Shown piece by piece: positions 62,871 to 64,000 of a stretch of DNA of 64,000 nt. The stretch is taken from the NCBI RefSeq assembly GCF_020880975.1, contig NZ_JAJIWP010000005.1, positions 62,001 through 126,000 on the forward strand, in the 5' to 3' direction. The stretch is from Mucilaginibacter sp. UR6-1 (lineage in GTDB: Bacteria; Bacteroidota; Bacteroidia; Sphingobacteriales; Sphingobacteriaceae). The number at the start of each line of letters is the position of its first letter. The first letter of the stretch is position 1. A program made the translations under genes and the position numbers. Below the pieces are notes generated by a model. It was not told the DNA's origin. It saw only the letters and a program-made list of their open reading frames with translations, and did no database searches.

Positions 62871-64000
62871 ATGCCTTCATCCACACCAGCAAAAAACAAA
62901 TTAGGTTTATGGACGAGCACCTCGCTGGTCATCGGCAACATGATAGGCGCCGGTGTGTTCCTGATGCCGTCGGCAATGGCATCATTTGGCAGCATAAGCT
63001 TATTGGGCTGGGTGTTCGCGGCAATCGGCGCTTATTTTTTGGCAAGGGTGTTCAGCAACCTCAGCAAGTTGCTGCCGCAGGTATCCGGCGGGCCGTATGC
63101 TTATACCCGCAGCGGTTTTGGCGATTTTGCCGGTTTCCTGGTGGCCTGGTGCTATTGGATAGCCGTATCATGCGCCAACGCCGCCATTACCATATCGCTG
63201 GTTAGCGCCTTAACCGCTTTTGTACCTGCATTGGGCAGCAGTGCCACTGCATCAATACTTACAGGCCTAACGGCTATCTGGCTGCTTACGTGGATCAATA
63301 CCCGGGGTATAGTGGTATCGGGTAAGTTGCAGTTGGCTACTACCATACTCAAAATACTGCCGCTGCTGGTTATCGCAATTGGTGGCTTGTTCTTTATAAG
63401 GCTTGATAATTTTTTACCGTTCAATAACAGCGGCACATCTGTATCCGCGGCTATAAACGCTACAGTTACCTTAGCCATGTTCGCTTTTGTAGGCATCGAG
63501 AGCGCGGCCATCCCGGCGGCAGATGTGGAGAATGCCGATAAAACCGTATCAAAAGCTACCGTATTGGGCTTAGGTATCGCAACGCTTATTTACCTGTTGG
63601 GCAGTGTTAGTATCATGGGGATAATTCCTATTCAAAAGCTTGCTAAGTCAGCCACGCCATATGCCGATGCGGCGGAGATTATGTTTGGCAAGTCATCACG
63701 TTATTGGGTGAGCGCGGGCATCGCCATAGCTGCCTTTGGCGCGCTTAACGGCTGGATATTGATACAGGGGCAAATCCCACGGTCTATAGCTAAAGATAAA
63801 TTATTCCCGGCCATTTTTGCCCGTGAGAACAAACGCCATGTACCCTATGTAGGCATGGTGATCAACAGCATCATGGTATCCATCTTTATGGCGATGAATT
63901 ATACTAAGGGACTGGTAGATCAGTTCAGGTTTTTGATGCTGCTATCCATATTTACGGTATTTGTGCCTTATTTGCTAACCATGGCATCCTACATCATCAT
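62871..64000 (+). CDS. APC-family amino-acid permease, 3' end outside the window
   Basis: 376 residues visible from ATG 62871, open to the right edge. The start LGLWTSTSLVIGNMIGAGVFLMPSAMA carries the APC substrate-backbone motif GAGVF in helix 1. About ten hydrophobic helices are present. SGGPYAYTRSGFGDFAGF and the helix 6 region FAFVGIESAAIPAADVENADKTV follow the arginine/agmatine antiporter (AdiC-like) subgroup. It imports or exchanges an amino acid across the inner membrane; the substrate is not certain. Confidence 0.93.
   Translation, partial: MPSSTPAKNKLGLWTSTSLVIGNMIGAGVFLMPSAMASFGSISLLGWVFAAIGAYFLARVFSNLSKLLPQVSGGPYAYTRSGFGDFAGFLVAWCYWIAVSCANAAITISLVSALTAFVPALGSSATASILTGLTAIWLLTWINTRGIVVSGKLQLATTILKILPLLVIAIGGLFFIRLDNFLPFNNSGTSVSAAINATVTLAMFAFVGIESAAIPAADVENADKTVSKATVLGLGIATLIYLLGSVSIMGIIPIQKLAKSATPYADAAEIMFGKSSRYWVSAGIAIAAFGALNGWILIQGQIPRSIAKDKLFPAIFARENKRHVPYVGMVINSIMVSIFMAMNYTKGLVDQFRFLMLLSIFTVFVPYLLTMASYII

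Noticed and set aside
1..64000. CRISPR arrays, insertion sequences, prophage or integrative elements
   Set aside because: No regularly spaced direct repeats, transposase, integrase or phage genes were seen; the repeats present are isolated palindromes.

Overview
The window is chromosomal DNA of a Bacteroidota member, most likely of family Sphingobacteriaceae (Mucilaginibacter- or Pedobacter-like). This placement is inferred from several features together: SusC/SusD/SusE outer-membrane genes, a hybrid two-component regulator, TAnnTTTG-type -7 promoter elements, lipoproteins with a Cys-Lys-Lys-Asp start, a type 2 isoleucyl-tRNA synthetase, and many GC-rich dispersed palindromes. Nothing looks like phage, plasmid, insertion sequence or CRISPR.

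Layout. 1-14.2 kb is housekeeping and secreted proteins: the 5' part of bioA, a CBM9-like secreted protein, a membrane protein, a GH29 alpha-L-fucosidase, recA, nth, uvrA, a family 5 solute-binding lipoprotein, a beta-propeller lactonase and a basic-secretory-protein-type metallopeptidase. 14.3-30.3 kb is a polysaccharide utilisation locus. A minus-strand operon (SusC, SusD, SusE-like, GH53 endo-beta-1,4-galactanase, a large clan GH-A hydrolase, GH2 beta-galactosidase) is divergent from a 1365-residue hybrid two-component sensor. GH53 plus GH2 points to pectic galactan or type I arabinogalactan. 30.4-45.7 kb holds tRNA-Val, recO, dgkA, the overlapping ileS-dksA-like-lspA operon, two outer-membrane beta-barrel genes, pth, an ArsC/Spx-like gene and an M1 peptidase. 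45.7-54.9 kb holds an AhpD-like gene, a Crp/Fnr regulator and three tandem LruC-domain lipoprotein genes that share upstream motifs. 54.9-57.6 kb is an ATGA-coupled DNA-repair exonuclease and ATP-dependent ligase. 58.2-61.4 kb is a trp operon (trpE-trpG-trpC) preceded by a leader peptide with tandem Trp codons and an attenuator. purU and the start of an APC-family amino-acid permease close the window.

The most notable signals are these. (1) A complete trp attenuation leader, apparently almost leaderless. (2) An IleRS whose HxGH signature reads GIHH, the swapped arrangement linked to mupirocin hyper-resistance. (3) A family of GC-rich palindromes that sits at stop codons and is translated in frame as the ends of TrpG and the tail of the exonuclease; one copy puts the trpG start codon in the loop of a 24-bp helix. 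(4) The absence of trpD between trpG and trpC, exactly where such a palindrome lies. (5) Three LruC paralogues with related motifs about 130-170 bp upstream of each start. (6) A possible short terminated transcript near 31.0 kb. No wholly new multi-gene system could be demonstrated from sequence alone.
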